Part shown: one piece after another, positions 8,379 through 17,374 of the stretch
Layout: each line of letters begins with the position of its first letter
Position numbering within the stretch: position 1 is the first letter of the stretch
DNA from: Filifactor alocis ATCC 35896
GTDB lineage: Bacteria; Bacillota; Clostridia; Peptostreptococcales; Filifactoraceae
DNA: 64,000 bases
Assembly: GCF_000163895.2 (NCBI RefSeq)
Contig: NC_016630.1
Span: forward strand, 930,001-994,000
Direction: 5' to 3'
The notes under the pieces: generated by a model
Databases searched by the model: none
What the model was told of the DNA's origin: nothing
Seen by the model: the letters and a program-made list of their open reading frames with translations, nothing else
Translations under genes and position numbers: made by a program

Positions 8379-9242
8379 TTAATATTTAGAAATATAGCAT
8401 TTATATCTATCGCTTGATTCTCTGTAATTTGCAGTTGCAATTTCCTTCATATCTTTATTGCTGTCAGTTTTAGAAGCTTGGAAAGATACCTCAATCTCAT
8501 AGTCATAATAATTTTTCAACAAATCTTTTACTACACTGATTACATTATCTTTTGCTTCATCAGAAAACTCTTCTTCCAAGTAGCTCATTCTTCTTCCCTT
8601 TATAATATCATTCCATTCACCGGCATCCAATTTTTCTCGAGCTGTCAGTGTCAATTTTACGCGATTTCCGCTGATTCTTACATCCGGATCAAAGGTAAAA
8701 CGACTTGAATACTCACGAGTAGAGATTTTTACATTTTTCAAATCACTGCTAATATCTCTTTCCAAACTTCTTCTGTCACTGGAAGACATATCTTTTAACA
8801 ATTCATTTCCGGAAGACTTCTTGTTCTTCTTATTAGAAGAATCACTTGATTTCCCTGAAGATGTTTTTGCCTTCAGTTCTTCATTTTCTTTTTTCAAAAG
8901 TATATTTTCGTTTGTTAATTGTGCTATTCTTTGATTCAATTGTGCTACTTGCACAGGGTCTTCTGTCTGTTTTGCACTCACTGTCACAGTTTTGGTAGGT
9001 CCATTCCAATCGATATCAACTAACCCCAGTTCACTCAAAGATCTTACAGATAAGTAAGTGTATCCGTCATCTGTTGCAAATGGCTTTAATGCTTGATTTT
9101 GTACTATATAAGGAGACCCGTTCGCAACCATGTTGATTGCATAACTTACCTTTTTATTTTGAAACAGTCCTGCACCAAAAGAAAATGATGTCACTCCAAT
9201 AACAGATGCCATTGCCACAACTGCAATTTTCTTAATTTTCAT
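8379..9242 (-). CDS. Secreted protein with copper-amine-oxidase-like N-terminal (stalk) domain
   Basis: This 287-residue exported protein has a signal peptide at residues 1-35 (KIKKIAVVAMASVIGV...). Residues 36-90 form a copper amine oxidase N-terminal-like stalk repeat, recognisable from GYTYLSVRSLSELGLVDIDW and the TKTVTVS strand that follows. Residues 95-125 form a coiled coil rich in Leu, Asn and Glu. A Ser/Lys-rich linker follows, and then an alpha/beta C-terminal part I do not recognise. Stalk domains usually anchor or display domains at the cell surface, and no enzymatic motif is visible. It is a single-gene unit with ATG after AGGAGG. Confidence 0.7.
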   Translation of the reverse strand: MKIKKIAVVAMASVIGVTSFSFGAGLFQNKKVSYAINMVANGSPYIVQNQALKPFATDDGYTYLSVRSLSELGLVDIDWNGPTKTVTVSAKQTEDPVQVAQLNQRIAQLTNENILLKKENEELKAKTSSGKSSDSSNKKNKKSSGNELLKDMSSSDRRSLERDISSDLKNVKISTREYSSRFTFDPDVRISGNRVKLTLTAREKLDAGEWNDIIKGRRMSYLEEEFSDEAKDNVISVVKDLLKNYYDYEIEVSFQASKTDSNKDMKEIATANYRESSDRYKCYISKY

Positions 9243-9460
9243 ATTAAATCCCTCCTAAATAATTTATGACTGATTACCTATACCAATCATACAACAAATT
9301 TACAAAAATGTGAATTACAGTAAAGTTACAATTAAGAAAAATATATCCCGTATTTTGTAATATTTATTTTACAAATATACGCCAATTGTAAAAATAGATA
9401 CTTCTCACTCAACAGAAGGCTTTTTTACTGTCTTTTTTCAATTCTCACTCCTATAAAAGT

Positions 9461-9489
9461 AAGACAAGCTCCTTTAGTTATGGTATAAT
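9461..9489 (+). promoter_or_regulatory. Sigma-A-type promoter for the ruv operon
   Basis: AAGACA at 9461-9466 and TATAAT at 9484-9489 are 17 bases apart, upstream of ruvC. The 140-base leader to the GTG start includes a small CTTATC/GATAAG hairpin. The rest of 9243-9460 is AT-rich and shows nothing else I can support. Confidence 0.6.
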
Positions 9490-9636
9490 TGACACATGGT
9501 TTTGAAAAATTTTATAATTTATTTTTATTAGGGCAATGCTAACAAAATTCTTATCTTCAATTTTGACGATAAGCGTTTAGTCGAATATGTAAAAAACAGA
9601 TGAAAATTAGCACTGTGATTTAAGGAAGGGAAAATT

Positions 9637-10128
9637 GTGATTGTTTTAGGGATTGATCCGGGGTATGCAATTGTCGGATATGGAATTCTTGACTATAACG
9701 GAACTTCATTTCGAGTCATTGATTACGGAAGTATCGAAACGGATGCAAAAGAACCGTTCGTAGATAGAATTCAACGAATTTATAAAGGACTGTGTTTTTT
9801 AATTGAGAAATATCATATTGAAGAAATGGCAATCGAAGAATTGTTCTTTTTTAAGAATGCAAAAACAGTCATTGATGTTGCACAAGCTCGAGGCGTTATG
9901 CTACTTGCTGCCAAAGAGCACAATATCCCCGTCTACGAATACACACCCTTACAGGTAAAACAGGGAATTTGCGGATATGGAAAAGCACCCAAAGAACAAG
10001 TTCAACAGATGGTAAAAACAACCTTGCGTTTAAAAGAAGTCCCAAAACCCGATGACACGGCAGATGCTTTGGCAATTGCGACAAATCATTGTCATACGAG
10101 TCGATTTTCCAAACTATTTCAAGTTTGA
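9637..10128 (+). CDS. ruvC: Holliday junction resolvase RuvC
   Basis: This is the endonuclease (163 residues) that cuts Holliday junctions made during recombinational repair, working with RuvAB. Catalytic acids are visible: Asp7 in GIDPGYAIVGYG, a Glu in MAIEELFF, and the C-terminal DDTADALAIA pair. The start is GTG 9637, seven bases after AAGGAAGGG. It is the first gene of the ruvC-ruvA-ruvB cluster. Length and motifs are complete. Confidence 0.95.
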   Translation: MIVLGIDPGYAIVGYGILDYNGTSFRVIDYGSIETDAKEPFVDRIQRIYKGLCFLIEKYHIEEMAIEELFFFKNAKTVIDVAQARGVMLLAAKEHNIPVYEYTPLQVKQGICGYGKAPKEQVQQMVKTTLRLKEVPKPDDTADALAIATNHCHTSRFSKLFQV

Positions 10129-10208
10129 TATTTGACAATCCCCTTCTCTTTCATAAACTGACAAAAGAACATTTCACAATATTCATATATAAAGGAGCTT
10201 ATATTATC

Positions 10209-10805
10209 ATGATAGGACTATTATACGGAGAAATTGAAGAACTGTCCTTAGACAGTATTCTGCTTGTTTGTAGTGGAGTCGGATATGAAATTCAAGTTTC
10301 TCAAAACACAATGGAACATTGTAAACAACATTCTAATATCCGATTGTATACAAAAATGATTGTTCGGGAAGATAATATTTCTTTGATCGGATTCTTTGAA
10401 AAATCAGAGAAAGAATTGTTTGAACAGTTGACTTCCGTATCAAAAATCGGTCCGAAAGTAGGATTATCCATTCTATCGACTTATCAAGTAGATCAAATCA
10501 AATCCTATATCGTTACTGCAAATATTGAAAAGCTCTCCAAAGTATCCGGAGTAGGCAAAAAAACAGCCGAACGAATTGTATTAGAATTAAAAGATAAAAT
10601 TTCACACTTTGAAATTGACAACGATGCAATAGAAATTGCTTCGCCCATCAACCAAACAGAAGATGATGCGATAGAAGCTCTCGTAAGTCTTGGCTTTTCT
10701 AAAAACGAATCTTATGATGCAGTCCAAGAGGTGAAACAACAGTATACAGCTCAATCTCTCGATGAATTAATTCCTCTTGCACTTTCTAAACTGAGTAAGG
10801 TTTAA
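10209..10805 (+). CDS. ruvA: Holliday junction branch migration protein RuvA
   Basis: This is the DNA-binding tetramer (198 residues) that recognises the four-way junction and loads RuvB. The N-terminal OB-fold begins MIGLLYGEIEELS, two helix-hairpin-helix motifs follow (VSKIGPKVGLSIL and VSGVGKKTAERIV), and the C-terminal domain III holds ALVSLGFSKNES, which contacts RuvB. The start is ATG 10209 after AAAGGAG. A reading from 10089 adds 40 residues that do not fit the family and overlaps ruvC. Confidence 0.95.
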   Translation: MIGLLYGEIEELSLDSILLVCSGVGYEIQVSQNTMEHCKQHSNIRLYTKMIVREDNISLIGFFEKSEKELFEQLTSVSKIGPKVGLSILSTYQVDQIKSYIVTANIEKLSKVSGVGKKTAERIVLELKDKISHFEIDNDAIEIASPINQTEDDAIEALVSLGFSKNESYDAVQEVKQQYTAQSLDELIPLALSKLSKV

Positions 10806-10842
10806 CAGTATATTTAAATAATAAAACAGAATGGAGACTATT

Positions 10843-11856
10843 ATGTTTGAAGATAATGAAAGATTGATTAGTTCGTCTTTTCAAACAGAAGATATTGAAA
10901 CAGACTATTCACTACGGCCACGTACTTTGGAAGAGTACATCGGTCAAGACAAAGTAAAATCACAATTAGATATTTTTATACAGGCTGCTCGACTTCGTGG
11001 CGAAGCATTGGATCATGTGTTGCTCTATGGTCCGCCGGGACTCGGAAAAACAACGCTGTCCTACATCATTGCGAATGAGATGAGTGCCAACATCAAGATT
11101 ACCTCAGGTCCTGCGATTGAAAAATCAGGTGATCTAGCCGCAATTTTGACAAATCTATCTGATGGAGATGTTTTGTTCATAGACGAAATCCATCGATTAA
11201 ATCGCACTGTAGAAGAAATTCTATATCCGGCAATGGAGGATCGATGTCTTGACATCATCATAGGAAAAGGTCCCTCGGCACGCTCTATTCGAATCGATTT
11301 ACCGAAGTTTACATTGATAGGAGCAACAACACGAAGCGGGATGTTAACTTCTCCGCTAAGAGATCGTTTCGGTGTCATCTTAAACTTAGAGTTGTATTCT
11401 GCCACAAATCTTAAAAAAATTATTTCCCGTTCTGCACAAATTTTAGAGATTTATATTGAGGAACAGGCAGCGGAAGAAATTGCAAAACGTTCAAGAGGAA
11501 CTCCTCGAATTGCCAACCGCCTTCTAAAAAGAGTAAGAGATTATGCGCAAGTAAAAGGAGACGGAAATATTTCTCTTGCAATCACACAAGAATCTTTGCT
11601 TGTCTTTGAGGTAGACGAAGAAGGATTAGATATTGTGGATAAAAAAATACTATGCAGCATTATACAAAAATTCTCCGGCGGTCCTGTTGGAATCGAAACA
11701 TTAACCGCTTCTATCGGGGAAGACAGAGAGACCGTTGAGGAAGTCTACGAGCCTTACCTTATCCAAAAGGGATTTTTGAATCGTACTCCTCGAGGAAGAA
11801 TGGCAACAGAACAGTCTTACCGTCACTTAGGTTTTGAAATGCCTGATAAAAAATAG
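10843..11856 (+). CDS. ruvB: Holliday junction helicase motor RuvB
   Basis: This is the AAA+ hexameric motor (337 residues) that drives branch migration with RuvA. Walker A is GPPGLGKTTL, Walker B is VLFIDEIHR, sensor 1 includes FTLIGATTR, and the C-terminal winged helix holds RTPRGRMATEQSYRHLG. The start is ATG 10843, six bases after GGAG; an ATG at 10831 contains that ribosome-binding site. It lies 37 bases after ruvA in the same operon. Confidence 0.97.
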   Translation: MFEDNERLISSSFQTEDIETDYSLRPRTLEEYIGQDKVKSQLDIFIQAARLRGEALDHVLLYGPPGLGKTTLSYIIANEMSANIKITSGPAIEKSGDLAAILTNLSDGDVLFIDEIHRLNRTVEEILYPAMEDRCLDIIIGKGPSARSIRIDLPKFTLIGATTRSGMLTSPLRDRFGVILNLELYSATNLKKIISRSAQILEIYIEEQAAEEIAKRSRGTPRIANRLLKRVRDYAQVKGDGNISLAITQESLLVFEVDEEGLDIVDKKILCSIIQKFSGGPVGIETLTASIGEDRETVEEVYEPYLIQKGFLNRTPRGRMATEQSYRHLGFEMPDKK

Positions 11857-11865
11857 GAGTTCAAT

Positions 11866-13266
11866 ATGAAACAAAAACAAAAAATATTACTCATTTTTAT
11901 GTTGTTACTGTGGTGCAATACCATCATCAGTTTTGCAAACAACAATTATGACAATCACTACAAAGTTAGGATTGGGTTGAAGTATGCATCCGGTGCAAAA
12001 AATAACTATTCTGTGAACATCGAACAGGTACAATTAAACCAAAACTCGATTCCTGTTATTCATTCCAACCGAAATGCCAATCGCGTAGAACTTGGTTTTG
12101 TATATCTCAGCCGTTCTTACTCCACAGAATGGGAAGCAAAACAATCTTCTTCCGAAAGTTTTGTCTGCTATTACAAGGACACCTATTTTAACGCAACTCT
12201 GTCAAAGAAAGGCAACCTTTCCGTTCCTGTAGTATTGGTAAAACAAAACGACTCTATCCTGTTTGCCTTTGATCCGAAAAAGGATATTACCCTATCTTCT
12301 TCAAACAACAAATTTAAGATAGAAAAGAAAGAATATCGCGGAGAATTGGAGCTTCTATCAAACAATTCTTCATTGACCGCAATCAACTATATCGGACTTC
12401 AAGATTATCTCTATGGCGTATTGCCAAAAGAAATATCCCCTGAATGGGAACTGGATGCTCTTAAGGCACAAGCAATCTGTTCTCGAAATTTTACTGTCAC
12501 AAATATGGGTAAATTCAAAAAGTACGGATTTGATTTAGACACCACAACCACTTCTCAAGTATACGGAGGAATTGCTGCTGAGCACCAAAGAACAAATCGT
12601 GCAGTAGATGAAACAGAGGGAGAAATCGGATACTATCAGGGAGAAATCGCCTCTCTCTTCTTCCATTCAGAAAGCGGTGGACAAACAGAAAGCAGTGAAA
12701 ATATTTGGGGAATGAAAAAACCTTATCTCATAGGAGTAAGCGATTCCTTTTCTAACAACGGTTCCTATGCAAATTGGACCTATTCTATCAGCAAATCAAA
12801 ATTAGAAGGAATCCTATCCCGTTCCGGTCAATCTGTCGGAAAAATCAAGAACATTTCCATTGATGAAAAAACAGAAAATGGTCGTGCAAAAAAAATTACC
12901 ATTTATGGAACATCCGGAACCCGCAGCTTTACAAAAGAGTCTTTCAGAAGACTGATTGGGACTACTACAATCAAAAGTATGTACTTTAATTTTGCAGACA
13001 CAACTCCATCATTGCGTCCTTCGTCCAATGACCTGGACAATATTTTTGCGGATTTGAGTAACTTGTTAAACAAAAAATCATCCTCTCCGATATTACTTCC
13101 AAGTGAATCGATACAGGTCAGCTCATCAGATCCTATCATCATTGTAGGTCACGGTTTTGGACATGGTGTCGGAATGAGCCAATTTGGTGCAAATGCTATG
13201 GCAAAAAAAGGAAAAAACTACAAAGAAATCATCTCTTATTATTTTAAAGGCGTTAATGTACAATAA
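11866..13266 (+). CDS. SpoIID/LytB-domain exported protein
   Basis: This 466-residue protein has a signal peptide (residues 1-25) and a SpoIID/LytB domain. The core reads LPKEISPEWELDALKAQAI, then SQVYGG and FFHSESGGQTES, and the C-terminus holds GHGFGHGVGMSQFGANAMA. SpoIID proteins are lytic transglycosylases that trim stem-peptide-free glycan strands during engulfment. The Glu in SPEWELDALKAQ is at the usual catalytic region. The gene lies nine bases after ruvB and before queA, a neighbourhood seen in other clostridia. It does not prove sporulation, because the domain also occurs in non-sporulating species. Confidence 0.85.
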   Translation: MKQKQKILLIFMLLLWCNTIISFANNNYDNHYKVRIGLKYASGAKNNYSVNIEQVQLNQNSIPVIHSNRNANRVELGFVYLSRSYSTEWEAKQSSSESFVCYYKDTYFNATLSKKGNLSVPVVLVKQNDSILFAFDPKKDITLSSSNNKFKIEKKEYRGELELLSNNSSLTAINYIGLQDYLYGVLPKEISPEWELDALKAQAICSRNFTVTNMGKFKKYGFDLDTTTTSQVYGGIAAEHQRTNRAVDETEGEIGYYQGEIASLFFHSESGGQTESSENIWGMKKPYLIGVSDSFSNNGSYANWTYSISKSKLEGILSRSGQSVGKIKNISIDEKTENGRAKKITIYGTSGTRSFTKESFRRLIGTTTIKSMYFNFADTTPSLRPSSNDLDNIFADLSNLLNKKSSSPILLPSESIQVSSSDPIIIVGHGFGHGVGMSQFGANAMAKKGKNYKEIISYYFKGVNVQ

Positions 13267-13327
13267 GAAAAAGAATAATCCGTCCATTTGATAAAAATAA
13301 AGAAAGAAAGAAAGGATTTTTACCACA

Positions 13328-14350
13328 TTGAACACAAAAGATTTTTATTATGATTTGCCGGAAGCATGCATTGCTCAAGAACCTCTTAAACAAAGAGATT
13401 CATCTAAATTGCTTCTTTTAGACAAAAAAACAGGAGAGATAGAACATAAGCATTTCAAAGACATTACTCAATATCTGAAAAAAGGAGATGTGCTGGTTAT
13501 GAATAATACTCGTGTGTTACCGGCACGTCTTTTTGGAACAAAAGAAGACACCGGCGCAAATATTGAACTCCTTCTATTAAAAAGAATGGATTTGACTACA
13601 TGGGAAGTTATGGCAAAACCGGCAAAACGTTTGAAAATAGGAAATATTATCTTTTTTCATCAAACACTTTCTGCTGTTGTAAAAGAAATAAAAGATGAAG
13701 GAATTAGAATCATTGAATTTATATATGACGGTATTTTTGAAGAAATATTGGATATGCTTGGAACAATGCCTCTTCCACCCTATATTCACAAAAAATTGGA
13801 AGATAAAGAGAGATATCAAACTGTATATTCTAAAGTAGACGGTTCTGCGGCAGCTCCGACAGCGGGATTGCATTTTACCAAAAAACTTCTTTCTGAATTA
13901 CAAGACATCGGTGTCCAATTAGAATATGTAACTCTTCATGTAGGTCTTGGGACTTTTCGTCCTGTTATGGTTGAAGATGTCACAAAACATCATATGCATA
14001 CAGAGTACTATGAGATCCAAAAAGATGTTGCACAGCGAATCAATCAAGCCAAAGCAGAGAAAAGACGTATTATCTGTGTAGGTACCACTTCCGTTCGAAC
14101 TTTGGAATCTTCCGCTCGTGATGGAAGGATATCTGAACTTTCAGGATGGACTGATATCTTCATCTATCCTCCCTATAGATTCCAAATGGCAGATGCCTTG
14201 ATTACAAATTTTCATCTTCCGGAGTCTACACTATTAATGCTTGTCAGCGCACTTGCAAACAAAGAATTTATTATGCATGCCTACAAGACAGCGATTGAAC
14301 AAAACTATCGTTTTTTCAGTTTTGGTGATGCTATGTTCATTCACAATTGA
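13328..14350 (+). CDS. queA: tRNA preQ1(34) S-adenosylmethionine ribosyltransferase-isomerase
   Basis: QueA (340 residues) transfers and isomerises the ribosyl part of S-adenosylmethionine onto preQ1 in the tRNA anticodon to form epoxyqueuosine. Family segments include YDLPEACIAQEPLKQRDSSK at the N-terminus, AAPTAGLHFT, HVGLGTFRPV and TNFHLPESTLLMLVSAL. The start is TTG 13328 after a purine-rich AAAGGA. Together with tgt, 36 bases downstream, it forms the queuosine pair. Confidence 0.96.
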   Translation: MNTKDFYYDLPEACIAQEPLKQRDSSKLLLLDKKTGEIEHKHFKDITQYLKKGDVLVMNNTRVLPARLFGTKEDTGANIELLLLKRMDLTTWEVMAKPAKRLKIGNIIFFHQTLSAVVKEIKDEGIRIIEFIYDGIFEEILDMLGTMPLPPYIHKKLEDKERYQTVYSKVDGSAAAPTAGLHFTKKLLSELQDIGVQLEYVTLHVGLGTFRPVMVEDVTKHHMHTEYYEIQKDVAQRINQAKAEKRRIICVGTTSVRTLESSARDGRISELSGWTDIFIYPPYRFQMADALITNFHLPESTLLMLVSALANKEFIMHAYKTAIEQNYRFFSFGDAMFIHN

Positions 14351-14386
14351 AAAACTTACCTACTTATCAACCTATTTGGAGGACTT

Positions 14387-15508
14387 ATGAACGCTATTAA
14401 ATATGAACTAATTAAAGTATGTAAACAATCCGGCGCAAGACTTGGAAAACTGCATACCCCACACGGTACGATAGACACTCCCGTGTTTATGCCTGTCGGA
14501 ACGCAAGCCACCATAAAATCTATGACACCGGAAGAATTGAAACAAATGGATGCTAAAATCATTCTATCCAACACCTATCATCTCTATTTGAGACCTGGGC
14601 ACCATCTTGTTGAAAAGGCAGGGGGACTGCACAAATTTATGAATTGGGATCGTGCAATCTTAACCGATTCAGGTGGTTTTCAGGTATTCAGTTTGGGCGA
14701 TTTAAGAAAAATAACAGAAGAAGGAGTTACCTTCCGTTCCCACTTAGATGGCAGTAAACACTTCTTGTCTCCTGAAAAAGTGATGGAGATTGAAAATGCA
14801 CTTGGTGCTGACATCATCATGTCATTTGATGAGTGCACACCCTATCCTGCCGACTACAACTATACCAAAAATTCGATGGAACGAACGCTGAGGTGGGCAG
14901 AAAGAGGAAAAAACGCTCACAAAAAAACTGATGTACAAGCATTATTCGGTATTGTGCAAGGCGGAATGTATAAAGACTTGAGATACGAATCCGCGATGAG
15001 AACACAAGAAATCGACTTTCCGGGATATTCCATCGGTGGGCTCTCCGTTGGAGAATCAAAAGAAATGATGAGGGATATTTTGGAGCATACCGCCCCGCTT
15101 CTTCCTACGGATAAACCGCGATATTTGATGGGAGTAGGTTCACCGGATGACTTGATTGACGGTGTGATTCGTGGTATCGATATGTTCGATTGTGTTCTTC
15201 CGACAAGAATTGCACGAAACGGAACTGCCATGACAAGTCAAGGGAAAGTCGTGGTGAGAAACGCAAACTATGCAGAATCCTTTGAGCCGTTAGATTCACA
15301 CTGTAACTGCTACACTTGTCAAAACTATTCCCGTGCCTACATTCGTCACCTTGTAAAAACCAATGAAATCTTAGGCGCTCGATTGATTACGACACACAAT
15401 CTTCATTTTTTAATTAACCTGATGAAACAGATTAGAGAAGCAATTGCAGAAGACAGACTTCTTGATTTTAGAAAAGAGTTTTTTGAAAGTTACGGTTACC
15501 AACTTTAA
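14387..15508 (+). CDS. tgt: tRNA-guanine(34) transglycosylase
   Basis: Tgt (373 residues) exchanges guanine-34 for preQ1 in tRNAs with GUN anticodons. The substrate pocket segment LTDSGGFQVFSL, the catalytic region DCVLPTRIARNG and the zinc site with Cys-x-Cys-x2-Cys in CNCYTCQNYSRAYIRHL are all intact. It starts with ATG after GGAGG and follows queA. In many Firmicutes yajC follows directly, but here 2.5 kb of other DNA intervenes. Confidence 0.97.
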   Translation: MNAIKYELIKVCKQSGARLGKLHTPHGTIDTPVFMPVGTQATIKSMTPEELKQMDAKIILSNTYHLYLRPGHHLVEKAGGLHKFMNWDRAILTDSGGFQVFSLGDLRKITEEGVTFRSHLDGSKHFLSPEKVMEIENALGADIIMSFDECTPYPADYNYTKNSMERTLRWAERGKNAHKKTDVQALFGIVQGGMYKDLRYESAMRTQEIDFPGYSIGGLSVGESKEMMRDILEHTAPLLPTDKPRYLMGVGSPDDLIDGVIRGIDMFDCVLPTRIARNGTAMTSQGKVVVRNANYAESFEPLDSHCNCYTCQNYSRAYIRHLVKTNEILGARLITTHNLHFLINLMKQIREAIAEDRLLDFRKEFFESYGYQL

Positions 15509-15538
15509 ACTAATTTCTCCATGTTAAAACCGTTATCT

Positions 15539-15590
15539 TGCTTGATAAGCTTGATACTAATCCACTTTCTCTTGTTTACCTATCAAGCAA
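15539..15590. repeat. 10-bp inverted repeat upstream of the methyltransferase
   Basis: TTGCTTGATA at 15539-15548 is the reverse complement of TATCAAGCAA at 15581-15590, with 32 bases between. It lies 41 bases before the methyltransferase start and could be an operator or a hairpin. No T-run follows. Confidence 0.5.
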
Positions 15591-15630
15591 TTGTCTTCTG
15601 ACGTTCTATCAATAAAGAGAGGCAACTATT

Positions 15631-16563
15631 ATGAAAGCAACCAGAAACAAAACAATAGATTTAAGCGTTGAAGAAGGGCAGAAATACTTAAATCGATGTA
15701 TTACACTCGAACAATCCGCTCCTCTGTCATCCGTTTTGGATAAAACCATTTTAGGCGATACATTCGATACAATACCATATCTCCCCAAAAACTTTGTTGA
15801 TTTGCTTATCGTAGATCCTCCCTACAATCTGGATAAAAATTTTAACGGAAAACAATTCAAACAACTGAATGATACCGATTATGAGGAATATACAAAACAG
15901 TGGATTCAAAAAGTGATCCCTCTTCTAAAAGATACGGCAAGTGTTTATGTTTGCTGTGATTGGAAATCCAGTCTTATCATCGGAAACATACTCAAACAAT
16001 ACTTTTTTTTACAGAATCGAATTACGTGGCAAAGAGAAAAAGGCCGTGGAGCAATGTCTAACTGGAAAAACGGAATGGAGGATATTTGGTTTGCAACAAA
16101 ATCAAAAAACTTTACTTTTCATGTAGAAGATGTCAAAATCAGAAGAAAAGTTCTTGCGCCTTACCGAAAAAACGGCAAGCCGAAAGATTGGGAAGAAACA
16201 GAAAACGGAAAGTTTCGAAATACTTATCCCTCTAATTTTTGGGATGATATCTCTATCCCTTATTGGTCAATGTCCGAAAACACAGCGCATCCAACACAAA
16301 AACCGGAAAAACTTCTTGCAAAATTGATTCTTGCAAGCTCCAACCGTGGCGATGTTGTCTTCGATCCGTTTTTAGGTTCCGGCTCTACTTCGGTTACCGC
16401 AAAAAAATTAAATCGTCACTTTGTAGGAATTGAACAGAATCCACAATACTGCATTTGGACGGAAAAAAGACTGGAAATGGCGGACAACAATTCTTCCATA
16501 CAAGGATATACAGAAGGTGTGTTTTGGGAAAGAAATACCTTTCGAAATCAACAAAATAAATGA
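15631..16563 (+). CDS. Site-specific DNA methyltransferase (N6-adenine/N4-cytosine family)
   Basis: This is a 310-residue DNA methyltransferase of the N6-A/N4-C class. The catalytic motif IV is DPPY (in IVDPPYNLDKN, near residue 66) and the S-adenosylmethionine-binding motif I, FDPFLGSGSTS, lies near residue 248. Motif IV preceding motif I is the beta-class order. HPTQKPEKL just before motif I is also typical. No restriction endonuclease is recognisable beside it, so it looks solitary. It sits in an insert between tgt and yajC with a poorly conserved flank, which suggests acquisition. Target sequence cannot be read from the protein. Confidence 0.9.
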   Translation: MKATRNKTIDLSVEEGQKYLNRCITLEQSAPLSSVLDKTILGDTFDTIPYLPKNFVDLLIVDPPYNLDKNFNGKQFKQLNDTDYEEYTKQWIQKVIPLLKDTASVYVCCDWKSSLIIGNILKQYFFLQNRITWQREKGRGAMSNWKNGMEDIWFATKSKNFTFHVEDVKIRRKVLAPYRKNGKPKDWEETENGKFRNTYPSNFWDDISIPYWSMSENTAHPTQKPEKLLAKLILASSNRGDVVFDPFLGSGSTSVTAKKLNRHFVGIEQNPQYCIWTEKRLEMADNNSSIQGYTEGVFWERNTFRNQQNK

Positions 16564-16668
16564 ACCGCCCAACAAAAAATATACCTAATCACTATTTTAT
16601 ACTAAACTTCAATAGACAAAGTTTTGGTAATTTCCTTCAGAAAATACAGATACACTTTGCTCATTAAC

Positions 16669-16690
16669 AGAACGATTTATAAATCGTTCT
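16669..16690. repeat. Perfect 22-bp palindrome
   Basis: AGAACGATTTATAAATCGTTCT is its own reverse complement. It lies between the methyltransferase stop and the phosphatase start (16564-16879), a stretch in which I see no gene. No T-run follows, so it is more like a protein-binding site than a terminator. Confidence 0.7.
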
Positions 16691-16879
16691 AACGAATTTT
16701 AGTATTAATCTTGAAAGTATTCGATTACTTTTCCAATTATGGTAATAGAAATGTGCCTGTAAGTAGTAATCGGTTTCCTAATAATTATTTTAAATTTGAT
16801 TTTTGCTCACAAACTGATGTTTTTTTCACAAGATGTATCAATAAAAATAATGTTGATTTTAGAAAAATGCGAGGTCGTT

Positions 16880-17374
16880 ATGAAAGTTGCTTTTTTGGAC
16901 AGAGATGGAACAATCAATTTAGATTATCCTGACATGGATTGGAAAAATGTTGAAAATCCTATATTGTTAGACGGAGCAATAACAGGAATGAAGCTTCTTA
17001 ACAACCAAGGGTTTGAAATAATTATTGTTAGCAATCAATATATAATAGGAGAAGGTGTTATTACCTTTGAACAATTTAATAGTTTCCATAATCAGCTATT
17101 AGAAGTATTAGCAATTAACAATATAAGGGTATTAGATAGTTTTATTTGCCCTCATTCAAGAACTGATAATTGCGAATGTTGTAAACCTAAAACAGGTTTG
17201 ATTTTACAGGCTATTGAAAAATATCCACACATTGATTTATCGGAATCTATAATGTGTGGGGACTCTGTTAGCGATTTGAAATGTGCAAAGACTATGGGAC
17301 TGAAATTCTATGGTATTGATTTTGGAGAAAATGCAATCAAGGATTTATCTTGTCTTCCTACTTTGGTTCGATAA
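16880..17374 (+). CDS. HAD-superfamily phosphatase, GmhB/HisB-N type
   Basis: This 164-residue HAD phosphatase has the nucleophile motif DRDGT at residues 7-11 (KVAFLDRDGTIN), motif II in IIIVSNQ, a zinc-binding CPHS...CECCKPKTG loop and motif IV GDSVSDLKCA. This combination is that of D,D-heptose 1,7-bisphosphate phosphatase and histidinol-phosphate phosphatase. No heptose or histidine genes are near, so the substrate is open. The start is ATG 16880 after GAGGT. Codons are even more AT-rich than in neighbouring housekeeping genes, and it lies in the tgt-yajC insert, consistent with transfer. Confidence 0.8.
   Translation: MKVAFLDRDGTINLDYPDMDWKNVENPILLDGAITGMKLLNNQGFEIIIVSNQYIIGEGVITFEQFNSFHNQLLEVLAINNIRVLDSFICPHSRTDNCECCKPKTGLILQAIEKYPHIDLSESIMCGDSVSDLKCAKTMGLKFYGIDFGENAIKDLSCLPTLVR

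Noticed and set aside
9400..9440. CTTCT/AGAAG hairpin followed by six T as a terminator
   Set aside because: The stem is only five pairs and it lies upstream of both divergent genes, where no transcript needs ending.
16711..16932. Plus-strand frame ahead of the phosphatase
   Set aside because: Low-complexity Asn/Phe composition and overlap with the true DRDGT-containing start of the phosphatase.
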